Source: Ursus arctos (taxonomy: Eukaryota; Chordata; Mammalia; Carnivora; Ursidae). From it: a stretch of DNA of 64,000 bases. Location of the stretch: contig NW_026622919.1 of NCBI RefSeq assembly GCF_023065955.2, positions 4,476,501-4,540,500 of the forward strand, in the 5' to 3' direction. Under the pieces are notes generated by a model. That model was not told where the DNA came from, ran no database searches, and saw nothing but the letters and a program-made list of their open reading frames with translations. Within the stretch, counting starts at the first letter, position 1, and the number at the start of each line of letters is the position of its first letter. A program made the translations under genes and the position numbers. Shown here in pieces: positions 46,850 to 58,886 of this stretch.

Positions 46850-46925
46850 ACTGCCCAACAGAACTTTCTGTGATGACGTAAACCTTCTCTATCTACAGGC
46901 TTCAATATGGCAGCCACGTGTGCCT
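46850..46925 (+). repeat. Possible old DNA-transposon-like repeat fragment
   Basis: 'cactgcccaacagaactttc', 'tgtgatgacgtaaaccttct' and 'aatatggcagccacgtgtgc' resemble a common dispersed repeat. Family not named. Confidence 0.4.
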
Positions 46926-48185
46926 ACTGCGGACTGGGTGTGCTTCTCCCCACCCCCTCCTCCCCAGAGACACTGCATTCTCCATGAATTTCTTCACCAG
47001 AAGACAAAGAGAAAAGCCACTTCTCAGCCAACTCAAAAGAAGGCTGACATTTCTATTTTAAACTCGCTCTTTGGCCGATCATCCCAAGCTCGTCCTATCA
47101 GGTTGAACTCAACAGTATTCACGGCCTGCTAGCCACGTGCCAGGAGCATCCAGCCCTGTGGGCAGGAGGACAAAGAAACCCCGAAGGCCAACCTTGGAGA
47201 TGGACAAAGACGGCCAAAGTTAGCCCAGAGAGACAATGCCTTCAGAGGTAAGAAGGCGCAGGGCCCATCCTGGAGCTGTGGCCGTGGCAAGGCCAGGACA
47301 CCCAGAGCAAGGAGGGAGGACACGGGAGTGAGAGCCCGGAAGGGGGGACGGGTCAGGCCAGGAAGCATCATGAACACCGTACTGCGGTTTAATCCTGTGG
47401 GGAAGGGAACGAAGGGTTCTTGAAGAGCCCATGACCAGGTCTGTTCTGAATAATCACACGGATGGAGCCTATGGCCCAGTCCCGGGCGGGCAAGCGGGTC
47501 TTAGTAAGTGCCACTGAATGCTGATGGGAACACAGCAGCCTCCGTGGGGGGAAGGGCTGTGGATGAGGAGCGACACTGAGGCCCGACCAGGCCCAGGCCA
47601 CAAGGCAGCTCACGCAAGGGTCATTCGGAGAGAGGGGGAGCTGATACGATCTTGGTGACCTGCTGACCTGAGGGGGCTGGGCGGGGGGGGAGCAGAGGTC
47701 AAGGACGACGCTGAGATTTCTTGCTTGAGGACCTGAGTGGATGGCCAGGCTGAGATGGAGAGAAACGAAGGAACAGCAGGTGTCCGTGGGTGGGAGGGCG
47801 GCACCAGCGACGGGTGCCTGTGGGGGTCCCGGGCAAGGCCCCCGGGCAGCCAGACTCGGGCAGCGTCTTCCTCGACCAGCTCCCCACCACAGAGGCACAC
47901 TCTGTCCCTTTGCCCACACGCCCGTGATGATGGTGGCTGGGCCACGCATGCAGCTGGGCGCCCTGAGCGGGAAGCTAGAGCTCACCGGGCCTGCGCCAAG
48001 GAAGGGGTGTGCGAGCTTGGACAGAAACACGGGGCGGGTGGGGGGGGCAGCAAGAGCTGTGGGGCTCCCCGTGGGGCACCTGCTTGTGAGGCGTAAGGGC
48101 AGAGACACGGCCCAGACAGCAGCGTTTCAGGGAGAACCTTCGGTGGGGAGGGTGTCGTCCGCCCACACGAGCCCAGGGGCAGGGC
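46926..48185. other. SEPTIN9 5' intron, no recognised feature
   Basis: AT-richer up to 47130, then GC-rich. No exon or repeat family identified. Confidence 0.45.
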
Positions 48186-48590
48186 GCACGCGCCTCCTGG
48201 GGCTGCTGTGACAGACCGACACAAACGAAGAGGCTTAAACAACAGAAGCTGATGGCCCCCCAGTTCAGGAGGCAGAAGTCCAAAATCATGGTATCAGCAG
48301 GGCCGAGCTTCCTCCAGCGGCTACGGGGGAAACCCTTCCTGCGTCTCCTAGCTCTGGGTCCCGGCATCCCCGGGCTTGTGGCCACCTCCCTCCACCTCTC
48401 CCTGTGTCCTCACGTGGCCTGCTCCCCTGCCCCCCGTACCTCTCCCCTTCCTGTAAGGACCCCCGCCGTTGTTCTTAGGGCCACCCTAACTCCAGCAGGC
48501 TCTCCTCTCCAGACCCTTAACTAATCAGGCCTATCCGAGACCTAATTCCAAGTCAGGCCACTTTCTGAGGTTCTGGGTGAACGTGAAGTC
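48186..48590 (-). repeat. MaLR-type LTR remnant, antisense
   Basis: 'ggctgctgtgacagaccgac', 'gaggcttaaacaacagaagc', 'caggaggcagaagtccaaaa' and 'ccctgtgtcctcacgtggcc' are the reversed LTR. Opposite orientation to the four other copies. Confidence 0.75.
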
Positions 48591-48984
48591 CGGGCGGACG
48601 TTAGCCAACCCCCTAGAGCAGGGATGAGGCCACCCACCTCGGAGGGATTTGAAGGAGGCAGAGCAGGACCCAGAACCACCGGATGTTAGGGCAGAAGGAG
48701 AGGCTCTGAGGAGGCCCAGCGGGGCGGTGGGGCAGGCTGGCGGGCCGGCCGCGGGATGTGAGCAAGCTGGCTGAGGGGAAACGCTGTCTGCGCTGTGGGA
48801 ACCAGGGCAAAGGTTGGCCAGAGACAGTGGCCTGGAGGCAGCGGCCCGGAGAGGCGGCTCGAGGCTCCGAAAGCGGGTGAGTGTGGGAGCACACGCTGGA
48901 AAGGCCACTTGGGAGGTCTGTGTGTGGGCATCCCCGCAGCCCAGACGATCCGCCTGGGGACACACACGTGTGCACGGCGACCCA

Positions 48985-49460
48985 TGAAAGTCTCCAGCAG
49001 CGTCCGTAACAGAGGAAACCTTCCGTGGACCTCCAGCGACGGGCCAACGGGTAGATAAGCCTGCCCGTCCTCACGGAGGAGCCCTCGCCTGCGGTCAAAT
49101 AAACGAACGAAGCCACACGCACCCCACGTGGATAAATCTCAAAGTCATCCCGTCGCGTGAAACAGCAAAGAGCAACTGCCAGCCGCCTCCCCTTGGACCC
49201 CCGATGTGGGTCCGCAGGACGAGATGTGTGTCGCCCCCAGATGCGCAGCACACACATGCCTGGCAGCGACCAGTTCTGAATTCAAACAGGGGACCACCGT
49301 GGCAGGAACGGGCACGGGGAGGCTCCCCCGGGGGCCCACGCCGCACCTGGAACACCTTATTTCTCAGGGATGGTGGGTGCGTAGCTGGTTTATTTTATTC
49401 TTTACAGTTGTTTTTTTTTTTAATATGTCCACCAATTCCATTTTTTTAAAAAAGGGCAGA
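48985..49460 (+). repeat. Possible degraded L1 3' remnant
   Basis: 'ccacgtggataaatctcaaa', then 'cgtgaaacagcaaagagcaa' and a final 'ggtttattttattctttaca' recall an L1 3' end in plus orientation. Heavily diverged, so tentative. Confidence 0.4.
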
Positions 49461-51687
49461 AAGTGAGTGAGCTCGTCGAAAGCTTGACCGTGGGTGTGGA
49501 TTGAGCTGAAGGACTGTGGCCTGCGCCAGAATCGGCCGTCCCCTGCCTGGCACTGAACACAGGCTCGTGAGGAACCTAAGCTCACGGAAGGTGCGCTGTG
49601 ACACCGCCCCTTGCCCTCTGCAAGGACTGGGGGTCCGGGGTCCCCAAAATGGGAGACCAGGCCGAGGGTGCGCCAAGAGGTCAGGCTGGGGGGGAGGGGA
49701 GGGAGGGTGGTGGCTCCAAATGGGGACCCAGCAAGGGTCAGAGGGACCAGGGGCTGAGGGGTTGGGGGTCCAGGGAAGAACCCTGCCTGGACCCTGGTCT
49801 TCGCTGCAGGATGGCAGGGATTAGAGAAGGAGCCGAGAAGACAAGGAAAGGGTATCCCGGGCCAGAGCCCCCACAGGCCCCCGCAGAGAGGATTTCGTGT
49901 GTCAGCAGGCAGTCCCAAGCGAAACCCAGATCACTGGCTTGCAGCTCTGGGCTTCGGCAAATTATGCCTTAGGCTTCCAAGCAGAGCCGTGGGAGCGGCT
50001 GCCAAGTGCTGACGGCACAGAACTGGCCAGTCTGAGCACAGGGAAGCAATGGCCAGAGGAGACTGTGTCCACACAGCCCAGGGCACCAGTCTCCCGAGAC
50101 CTCAACCCCAAAGCCCAGCAGCCTGTCCCCAGCCCCAGAACAAGGCAAGGCCCCTGGACCAGCCCGGCTGCTGGAAGGGAGGGAGGCAGAGAAGCCGACC
50201 AGCTGCAGAGGCAAAGGGCCCCAGAGAAAAGTGCCCCAGAAAGACAGCGGCAGCCGGGCAGTCCAGTGGTTAGGGGCCCGACGCGGCTGCGGGGGGCGGA
50301 GCTCTTGCTTAACCACGGATGTGAATCATCCAGCCGCCCTGGAGACCTCCAGCCGGGCGTCACCCTTCCCTTCCCACACCCGGCGGGTCCTGCACCACAA
50401 GGGGCCTCAGACACAGCCGTGGGGACATCCCAGCCTGTGCATACACACGCCCCCGACACCACCATCCCCCCGTTCCCTGCCAGGCGCTGCCCCTCGGCCA
50501 CCCCACGAGCCCGGGGGTGCCCCGCCCACAGGCAGGTGGCCCCTCTAACAGGCAGCCCTTGGAGACGTTTGCAAGGGCCCCAGAAGCAGGCTCAGGAACA
50601 TCTGGGTGAAGGAATTCTGGGGCAGCCAGAATGATCCAGGCTGTCTAATTTCCCAGCTGCTAGCTCCGTGTAGACACTACGTGGCAATTAATTCCAAATA
50701 AGTTAATGAAGTCATTCTACGCAAGTGACTGAAGGAATAAAATAAACTTCATGTATTCTGCCCGCGGTCGACAGTCACGTGGCCACGATGGCTCGCTGTG
50801 GAACATTCCCACCATCAGGAAGCTCTGCTGGGCAGGGCTGGTCTGGGAGATAGGATGTGGGCTCAGGAGGTGAGTCCCTTCATCCCTCATCTCTGGGTCC
50901 CAGTGTCCTCTTTGGAAAGAGGCCGCCCACACGGACACACTGGTCCACATCGCGTGTCCGCTCTGTCGTGGGAGCCCCTTTGCAGGGTCGGGGAGCAGCA
51001 GTCCGACTGACCCAGAGCTGCTCAGGTCAAAGCCACCCGCCCGTGGGCCGCTCGTCCCTCAGCGCCTCAGCGGGGGTCGCCCTACGGCGTCCACATTCGC
51101 CTCTCCCCTCTGTACCCTGTCCTCTGTCCCGCACGCACGGCCTCCTCCCTGGGCCAGGGCTGCCTCCCCACAGAGAGGCCGCAGCGGCGCCGCCCCCACA
51201 AGACCCCCCTCTGGCAGAGCTGTGGTCAATGGGCCTGAAAGCCACCTGTATCAGAGCCAGCAAAGACAGGGCCTCCCCGGGCTGTGGGCAAGGGGCCCCG
51301 CTCACCCGAGAAGGCCAGGTGGGACGGAGTGCTGGGCCAGAAGAGCAGAGGGGTTCACGGCTGAACAAGCCACTTACCTGGGCCAGTGGGTTCGCCGAGC
51401 TTCCGGAGACGGTTGCTGGAGGTCCGCGTGACTCCTAAAGACAGGGGCAGAGGGCAAAGGTCACACCAGGCCGCTGGGAGGGGTGGTTCACACTGGGTAT
51501 ATGCTCACCTCTGCTCCTGCAATGGGCTCCAGGACCAGAAACCAGCACCTTGTGGGGCCAGAGGCCCGGGTCCTCCCAGGTGACACCCAGACCCAGCAGC
51601 CACCCGCCAGGACAGCCAGTGCCTTCTGGACACAGCTGCTGGTGGGCAGCAGGCCAAGCCCTCTGCACACATTTCCCACCTAACTCT
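49461..51687. other. SEPTIN9 5' intron with one motif-dense segment
   Basis: GC-rich intron with no named repeat. At 50640-50790 an AT-rich island holds CAGCTG (50654), CAATTAATT (50695) and CACGTG (50776). Confidence 0.45.
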
Positions 51688-51800
51688 CCCTATTCCATTT
51701 CACAGCTGAATTTCAGTGGGGTTCAGTAACTTGCCTGAGGCCACCCAGCAAACTAGGAGTCGAGCCCAGAATGAACCCAAGTCCTATCAACCTCCAAAAT
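51688..51800 (-). repeat. MIR SINE remnant
   Basis: 'ttccatttcacagctgaatt', 'aacttgcctgaggccaccca' and 'ggagtcgagcccagaatgaa' are the reversed MIR core and head. Confidence 0.8.
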
Positions 51801-52904
51801 CTGGGCTTGGCCAAGTGTCTGGAGCATGGGGAGCGGGGCCAGCACCCGGTCAGGCACCAGCCACCCCCAGATATTGCACACCCACCTGTATTGTGAATTA
51901 TTTCCCTGCACCAAGGGTCCCTGACCCACCCCCCTCTGCTCTGGGGCTAGGCAGAGCCGGGCTAGCTTTGGGAGGGTGCAGGATGAGCTGTTCTCCCCCA
52001 CAGCCCCAGGAGGGAACAAGGACAGAGCCCCAGATTAACACGGCCTCGCGCTGCACGCGCTCCGTCCCCGCGCACACCCCTTGGACCAGTGCACGCTCCC
52101 TGCACAGGCTTAGGGCAGGCAAGTCCCGACTCGAGCGGATTTGCTGAGGTGCTAAGCCGAGGAAAGCCGGTGCTGCCAGGAAGGGGATCTGTGGGGGTGG
52201 CAGGGGAGCGCGACTGCTGCCGGATCCCACTGCTCCGGAAGCAGGCTCCTGGGCAACGAGGCCGTCCCTTGAAGCTGTAGGGACACTCCACACTGGCCAG
52301 CCGAGGCCCTCCCCGCAGACAGCAAGACGCACGGAGAAGGGACCCAGGGTTAACCCAGAAACCTGCCCGCAGCCTCCACCATCTGACACCTGCCCAGAAC
52401 GCTGGGGTCAGAGATGCCAACTCCTCCCCTGCGGTCCTCCAGAGAGGCTCTCGGAGCATTCATTCATTCCCGCATTCATCCCACAAGCCCACTCCCAAAC
52501 TACGGGCAACCCAGAGTGGATGCAGCCGGCGCTGTTCCTGGAGGTTCCAGAGCTCCAGGCAGGGCGACCTGCAGACCTGGCTTCGTGCCCCCGGGGACAC
52601 ACATGCTCTCCACGTCCGGAGGACACCGTATTCAGCAATAAGAACAGAATGGGTGTGGCCCTTCCTGCAGGGTCTGGTATTAACAGACACCTGCCACCAA
52701 GCCTGGGCCTCTGGCCAGGGCTGGGGGGGACCCCAAGATGTGCCCCAAATGTTGAACCCACATACCATGAAACAATGCCAAGAGATACACATGGCATGAG
52801 ATGCAAGGGCCTGAAGGGACCAGAGAGGCTTCGAGGAGGCAGGGAGGCCCAAGCTGACCCCCGCAGGAGGCCAGGGGGATGCCGTGCGGTCATGACTACT
52901 TCCA
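51801..52904. other. SEPTIN9 5' intron, no recognised feature
   Basis: GC-rich intron; nothing identified. Confidence 0.5.
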
Positions 52905-52995
52905 CGCGCCGAGGCTCTGGGCCAGTCAGGAGCTCACGCCCATTCCCCGCTCACCCCCACCAGGCAGGTGCCACCACTGCCGTTTCAGGGCAGCA
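52905..52995 (-). repeat. Possible MIR fragment
   Basis: 'ccgaggctctgggccagtca', 'ggagctcacgcccattcccc' and 'gccaccactgccgtttcagg' resemble the reversed 3' half of MIR. Tentative. Confidence 0.4.
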
Positions 52996-53352
52996 AGGCT
53001 TGGAAGCCCCCAGAAGCCAAGATCTCCTGCAGAGCCTCCCGCCCCACCCCAGCCACGCCACGTCAACTTGGCTGCATTCCCAGGCGCCCAGATATTTGGC
53101 GGAACGTGATTTCTGGGTGTGTGTGAGTGAGGGTGTTTCTGGACGAGGCTGGCGTTTGAATTGGTGGACTGAGTGCAGCAAGCTATCCCCCCGGTGTGGC
53201 GGCCACGAATGGAACAAAGCAAGGGAGAATGCTCTCGGCCGGGACACTGGTCTTCTCCAGCCCGCGGACGGGGATGCACACCGTGGTGTCCAGCTTGCAG
53301 ACGGCAGCCTGTGGCGCTCCTCTGCCTCCATAATGACATGAGCCCAGCCCCC

Positions 53353-53401
53353 ACAGTGAGCTCACCCGGTGAACCCCGACTGGTACAGTGAGCTCACCCG
53401 G
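53353..53401. repeat. 17-bp direct repeat, 32-bp period
   Basis: acagtgagctcacccgg occurs at 53353-53369 and exactly again at 53385-53401, consistent with an old 32-bp tandem duplication whose second part has decayed. Confidence 0.85.
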
Positions 53402-54689
53402 CAGACACGCAAGCATCCCTCCCTGGTGCCCACCTACTCTGGGGCACATCTGCTCACGGCTGAGCCATGGACACTGTCCATCCTCAGACATCCAATCAGA
53501 GCACAGGGATTCCAGGCCAGCCCTGCCGGACCGGGAGCCTGGACCACAGCCTCAGGCCCGAGTGGGCGGGTCCTGCCTTGGACTTCTGGAACAGACAGCT
53601 CCCTTAAGACCAGGAGAGGGTGGGCCCGAAATGGCTCTGGCCGGCTGCCCAGCGCAGGGAGGGGACAGGCCCTGCTCCCAAGGCTGCTGAGGTGTGAATG
53701 TGGGCATCCCCGGCCTCTGGCGGCCTCCCTTCCTCGATGGCTGTGACCTCCCTCCACACCCCTGAATGGGAGCCACACTGCATGTAACAACCCATGAGAA
53801 TCATTATCCCATCATCACCCCCTCAACACACACACACGAGCCACTCAGAGGTCCCACCATCAGGCTAAGAGTGGCATCAGTGAGCCACAGCCCTGCCTCT
53901 GAATCCAGCGAGTCCCCAATATGGAAACCGTACGGGGTGAGGAACAGAGAAGGAATGGGCCCAACATTCCTGTGGATTGACTCACTTCCGGCTGCGGCTC
54001 CCCCTGGGCCAGCTGGACGCCCCCCCCACCCGTGCCCCTGCCCCTGCTTCCCGCAAAGGTAAAAAGGAAGAGGTCCCATTCAGGTTCCATAGCCCCCCTT
54101 CCCCCCGGGCATCTGGTCCCCAAGCCCCCTCTGGGCTCGCTGCTCCCCAAACCCAGGGTGGGGCTGGAGCAGTGGCTAGGAGGAAAACAGCATCTGTCTC
54201 CGATTTCTTGGGTGGAGTTTTTGTTTTATTTATGCTGTTTATTTTTCCGATTTCCCAAAACATGCGGCGGGTGCCAGGCAGCCCCTGGCACGGAGAAGAT
54301 CCTAGGCACGCTGGTTCCCGAGCCGGGGAGGCGGCGGCCTGAGGTTCCCGCCCTCGCACAACCTCCCCGTGCAGCGCCTCCCGCCCGCCTGCTCGGCCTG
54401 GCCTCCGCCTGGAAGGGACCCACAGCCAAGAGCTACTGAAATCCAGCTCCTTGGACCTCATTCCTCAGGCCCCGAGTCGGAGTCCACCGAAGAGGGAGCC
54501 GGAAAGGCCTCCAAGCCATCTAAGGGCTCAGTTGTACCAATTGAGAATTGAGTTATTTTTATGTGATTTTAAAATAAAACACATTCTGGAGGAGAGGAGG
54601 CAATGTGAAATTTGGCCATCGGGAGTCATCCCCGACCAAACTGCTGGAGTCCCGGAGGCCCGGGAGGCAGGAAAGCTGGCAGTCCCAGC
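53402..54689. other. SEPTIN9 5' intron, no recognised gene
   Basis: GC-rich with two AT-rich patches, at 54205-54260 (T-rich) and 54538-54605. No named repeat. Confidence 0.45.
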
Positions 54690-54890
54690 AGCAGGGTTCA
54701 AATCCGGGGTTCACCAGGTGCTAGCTGCACCCCCACCCCCCCGGGGAAACGAGGTTCCCGTCCCTCTGCAGCCCGCGGACAGAGTGCCGCGCACGCACAC
54801 AGGTGACCAAGATTAAACGAGGCCACATACTGTGGGCTCTCGGCAGAGCGCCTCGCACGAGGTAAGCACTCGATAAATTATATAATTATT
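54690..54890 (+). repeat. MIR SINE remnant
   Basis: 'agcagcagggttcaaatccg' near the head and 'gcgcctcgcacgaggtaagc' plus 'actcgataaatta' at the tail match MIR in plus orientation; the middle is poorly preserved. Confidence 0.65.
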
Positions 54891-56494
54891 ATCATTAGTA
54901 GCATATTAATCATAATCGTAATCATTTTTAAATTATTTTTATGCTGCTTATTCACCAGCCACATACACCAGCCTGAACCCAGGGATCTATAATTAGGAAT
55001 TAACAAAGCTTGGCTGCCCCGAGCTGAGGCATTTGAACAAAGTGCAAATCAGTGTAAGATCCAGGGGAAACAGTCATGCTCGGGGGAACTCAAGATCCAG
55101 GTGGTCTCCCAGACCCGGGCACCCCAGAAACTCCGAGGCTGGGCGCAAAGGCCATTTCATAAACGGTCATGAATTCCAGAGCAGTGACACCCACCCATAA
55201 AGTGTACCGTGGGGAGCCCCGAGCCCGCGAGCTGGAACACCCTTGAGAGGAGATGAGGCAGAGGGAAGCAGAGGGCAGAAAGCGGAACTCACCCCCAGGC
55301 GGCGCCTCAAACCCAGAGAAAGCACCGCGATCCGGAGCAGGAAAGAAGATGCCAGACTAGGACTGGGGGCTCCTCGGTCCTCAAGAGAAAGGCGGCGATC
55401 CCAGGCAGGGCTGGGCGAACGGGGATGGCCTGGGAGGCGTTTTCCTTGTAGAACTGGTGTGCAGGGTCGGGGCGCAGAGCCACGGGGGCAGCCCAGCAGT
55501 GCAGCACACCTCCAGGCAGAGAAAACCGGCCCGGGGAAACCGCCTGGCACCGGCACCACGCCTCCACCCCGCGGCCCAGGCGCAGCCCCACCTGCCACAG
55601 CAGCCGTGCGGCCCGGGGAGCCCCGCGCCCCATGTCATGCACATCCCCCTGTGCGTGCAACCCGGGCACCTGCCCAGGGGACGCAGGCAGGGGTGTACTC
55701 GGCGTGAGGGCCCTGTATTTCTTCCTTGCAGCCAAGTCCGGATGACGGCACCCAGGAAATGCCAAGGCCGAAAGGGCTAAGCAGGCACCGAGGCGTCTCA
55801 CTAGACTTCCGAGCTCATACGTTACTATTAGTTATGGTTTTAATGACTGCAACAGCTCACACAGCCTCGGAGCCACTGTGTCCGCCCAGGACCTGGCCGC
55901 TGTCCCCAGCCCCTCTGCGGTGGCGCACAGCCTGGACATCCTGACCCGGGGAGGGTGATGCCCCCCCACACACATACATGCACCCCGTTCTGCTCTGTGC
56001 CAACAACAAATGAGGTCTGGACAGTACCTTCCTCCAATCAAAAAGTCACCACTTTGCAGGAAGAGGCGCTATGAGAACTCGTACAGACATCCATTTTCAA
56101 TGAAGAACAGGAAAGAATCCATTCTCAATTTTTGTCTTCGAACCCGAGTTCGAGTCTCTCGGGAAAGGATGGGGAGTGGCCCGGAGCCACCTGCCCCTCC
56201 ACCTCCAAGCCCAGGATGGGGGCCCCGGGACGCACAGTCTTCACCCCCCCTTTCTCCGTGGCTCACGCGCCCACTGAACCTGGGAAGGGCTGCCGCTCAG
56301 TCAAGAGTTGCAGGTGGGAGCAAAGGGTCAAATTCTAGGCTTATCTTGAAAAGAACCTGAGATAAGGAGATAAGCTCCTCCCTCTTCTCCGGCCTCCACC
56401 CTTGCCCTTCACCGCCCGCGGAAGCATGCACTGGACAGCCGCCCTGGGGAGGTGGGGACGCCCTCCTGGTCACGTCCCGAGCTCTGGCTGCATC
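54891..56494. other. SEPTIN9 5' intron with a motif-dense AT-rich segment
   Basis: 54890-55070 is AT-rich with TAATTAG (54990-54996), AACAAAG (55002-55008) and a second AACAAAG near 55035. The rest is GC-rich, with the weak CpG stretch at 55280-55700. No exon. Confidence 0.45.
55280..55700. promoter_or_regulatory. Weak CpG-enriched stretch upstream of v3
   Basis: This 420-bp interval has a moderate rise in CpG and GC and no recognised repeat or coding exon. It lies on the v1 side of the v3 exon. It could be a minor regulatory island; evidence is composition only. Confidence 0.2.
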
Positions 56495-56680
56495 TCTGGG
56501 CAAGTGTTCAATCTCTCTGAGTGGAGTTTCTGCATCTACAAGGCTCAGACTCGTGAAAATATCCCTGACCATCTCCTGTGCACCAGGCATTGTTCCAGGA
56601 CTGGGGGATACAACAGTGGCCAAAAGTGACCTGGGCTCTCCTGGTGGCGCTCCCAGCCTCGTGGGGAGCTGACACGGGTG
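56495..56680 (+). repeat. Old MIR/L2-age repeat
   Basis: 'gggcaagtgttcaatctctc' then 'gcaccaggcattgttccagg' and 'actgggggatacaacagtgg' are phrases of mammal-wide old repeats; two fragments may be joined. Confidence 0.55.
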
Positions 56681-57912
56681 TCCGGCTCCCAGGTCGGAAA
56701 GGTGCCAGCAGCTAATGCCCATGGGGGGCTCTGCTCCGCCCACAGCAGGCAGCAACATCACCCAGTAGCAGCCCAGTCTGTCACACGACGTCGGGGCTGA
56801 CCAAGGTCCCACAGAGCCCTTCCCTCAAAGCTTCACCAGCCGGGCATCTGGACTCTGGGTACCTCCCCACCCCCATATAAACTACATTGCCATATAAAAT
56901 ACACTCAGTTAAACCTGAATTTCAGGTAAACGACAGATAATCTTGAAGCATAAGTGTATCCCTCCATTCCTCACCCCTCCCGGGCTCTCCTTTGAGTGGC
57001 AGAAGAACTGCAGTCCACAGGACGACTGGGTCCCAGGTCTGCCAACCAGCGGGGGGCTTGGGAGGAGACTGGCAGGTGGGAGCAAGGGAGAAACGGGATA
57101 GATCCTTCCCCCCTCTCTGCCTTGGAAGGTTTCTCCCGCAGCAGGTCTTGTCTGGGGTGAAAGCTGCAGCTCTGACCGGGGCAGGCCCACCTTTCCCCAC
57201 TACCATCAGGTGACCCTGGACTGGGGACACGACCTCCTCTCTCTGACCCTCTGACCTGGTTGGGGGCAGGGGTGGCTTCCCACCGCTCCTCCATAGATTG
57301 TCTCCAGGAAGCCGAGGAACCTTGAACCCCAGGGCCCTTGGCTAGCACGAGAAGGGCCCCAGCAACATATTCACAGGGTGAAACACTTCTGTAAAATTTA
57401 CCAAACAGAAAATATCTTCAATCCCATCAGTTGAAATCACTTGTCCATGTCCACTCTGAGTCTGCCCACCACAGTTCTCATGTGTAAGGTACCGGTGGGA
57501 GGGTGGCTGGCATGCGGGGGCTCCCACCAAGGACAGGTTGGATGGAAAGATACCTAGCTTGGACTCGGCTGGGTTACGTTCACCTAGCTCACAGGCGTGT
57601 CTGAGTTTACTCGGGGGACTGCTAGCCATCCCAAGGTGGCAGTCCGGCAAGGCTCCTGCCAATGACCGTTCCAATCTGTCTGCTGTGCGGAATCAGCCGG
57701 GATGAGACATGAACACAACCCAAGTGCCTGCCAGAAAAATATGGGCAGTGGGGGAAAGCAAGATGTGGAAGGTGTGGAGCCAGAAGCTAGGCCACGGCAA
57801 AGGCCACGGAAAGTCATCCCGACGACCAGACACAAAGCGGTAGCAGAGAATTCGATTCTCTTCCACGTTGGGTCGAAACAAAAAGTATCTCTGGTCAGAA
57901 ATAACTATACAG
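56681..57912. other. SEPTIN9 5' intron, no recognised feature
   Basis: Mixed composition, no exon or named repeat identified. Confidence 0.45.
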
Positions 57913-58119
57913 GGGCGCCTGGGTGCCGCAGTCGTTAAGCGTCTGCCTTCGGCTCAGGGCGTGATCCCGGCGTTATGGGATCGAGCCCCACATCAGGCTC
58001 CTCCGCTATGAGCCTGCTTCTTCCTCTCCCACTCCCCCTGCTTGTTCCCTCTCTCGCTGGCTGTCTCTATCCTGTCGAATAAATAAATAAAATCTTTAAA
58101 AAAAAAGAAAGAAAGAAAG
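57913..58119 (+). mobile_element. SINEC1 (bear-type), full length
   Basis: 'ggggcgcctgggtgccgcag', 'gttatgggatcgagccccac', 'cctccgctatgagcctgctt', CT-rich middle, AATAAATAAATAAAATCTTT and a GAAA-bearing tail. Perfect target-site duplications aactatacag at 57903-57912 and 58120-58129. Very similar to the copy at 31807. Confidence 0.97.
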
Positions 58120-58260
58120 AACTATACAGTCACAAATGCCCCCATACTTGTCTATTTCATCCTTAAAAGCAGAAATTGTCTTAAAGATAGAACGTATCAG
58201 AATTCTTGTGTTTGCAGGGCAAAAATTGTGCCAGTCCTACAAACCCTGTGTGAAGTCACA

Positions 58261-58481
58261 CTTCTTTTTTTTTTTAAAGGGTAGCAAGTACTCTTTTAAA
58301 GATTTTTTCTTTTCATCTTAGAGAAACCGTGCATGCACACAAGCCAGAGGGAGAGGGGTAGGCAGACTCCAAACCGAGGCTGGAGCCCCACGCAGGGCTC
58401 GATCCCACCACCCTGAGATCACGGCCTGAGCCGAAACCAAGAGTCAAACACGCTCAACCCACGGAGCCACCCAGGCGCCCC
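58261..58481 (-). mobile_element. SINEC, antisense, older
   Basis: T-rich start, 'gatcccaccaccctgagatc', 'acggcctgagccgaaaccaa', 'ggagccacccaggcgccccc'. Flanking gaagtcac on both sides (58252 and 58483). Confidence 0.93.
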
Positions 58482-58755
58482 CGAAGTCACGTGTTTCAAT
58501 GCATCCCAACTACCAAAAGTAAAAAAATAAACTTTGATTAACCAGAAGATGAATGAACTTTCTATTCTCTCATGAGAAGATGTTATTACCAAGTCATCAC
58601 GTCAAGAAGACATCAGAGTTTGCGAAACCAAAACAACAGTAGGAAAAAACCACGGCTTTGGAGCCAGGGCAAGTGGTCGACTGATAAAAGCATTCCTATT
58701 TTTCTGGATTTTCTGGTGCTTACAGTATTCGCCAGCTGTTTAAAATTTACAATTT

Positions 58756-58874
58756 GGGGGCACCTGGCTGGCTCGGTTGGGGCACCGTGTGACTCTTAAG
58801 CTGAGGTTGTGAGTTTGGGCCCCACGGTGGGGGTAGAGATGACTTAAAAAATAAAATCTTTAAAAAAAATAAAA
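58756..58874 (+). mobile_element. SINEC, short older copy
   Basis: 'gggggcacctggctggctcg', 'gtgtgactcttaagctgagg', 'cggtgggggtagagatgact', AATAAAATCTTT. Target-site duplications taaaatttacaa at 58741-58752 and 58875-58886, identical. Confidence 0.95.
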
Positions 58875-58886
58875 TAAAATTTACAA

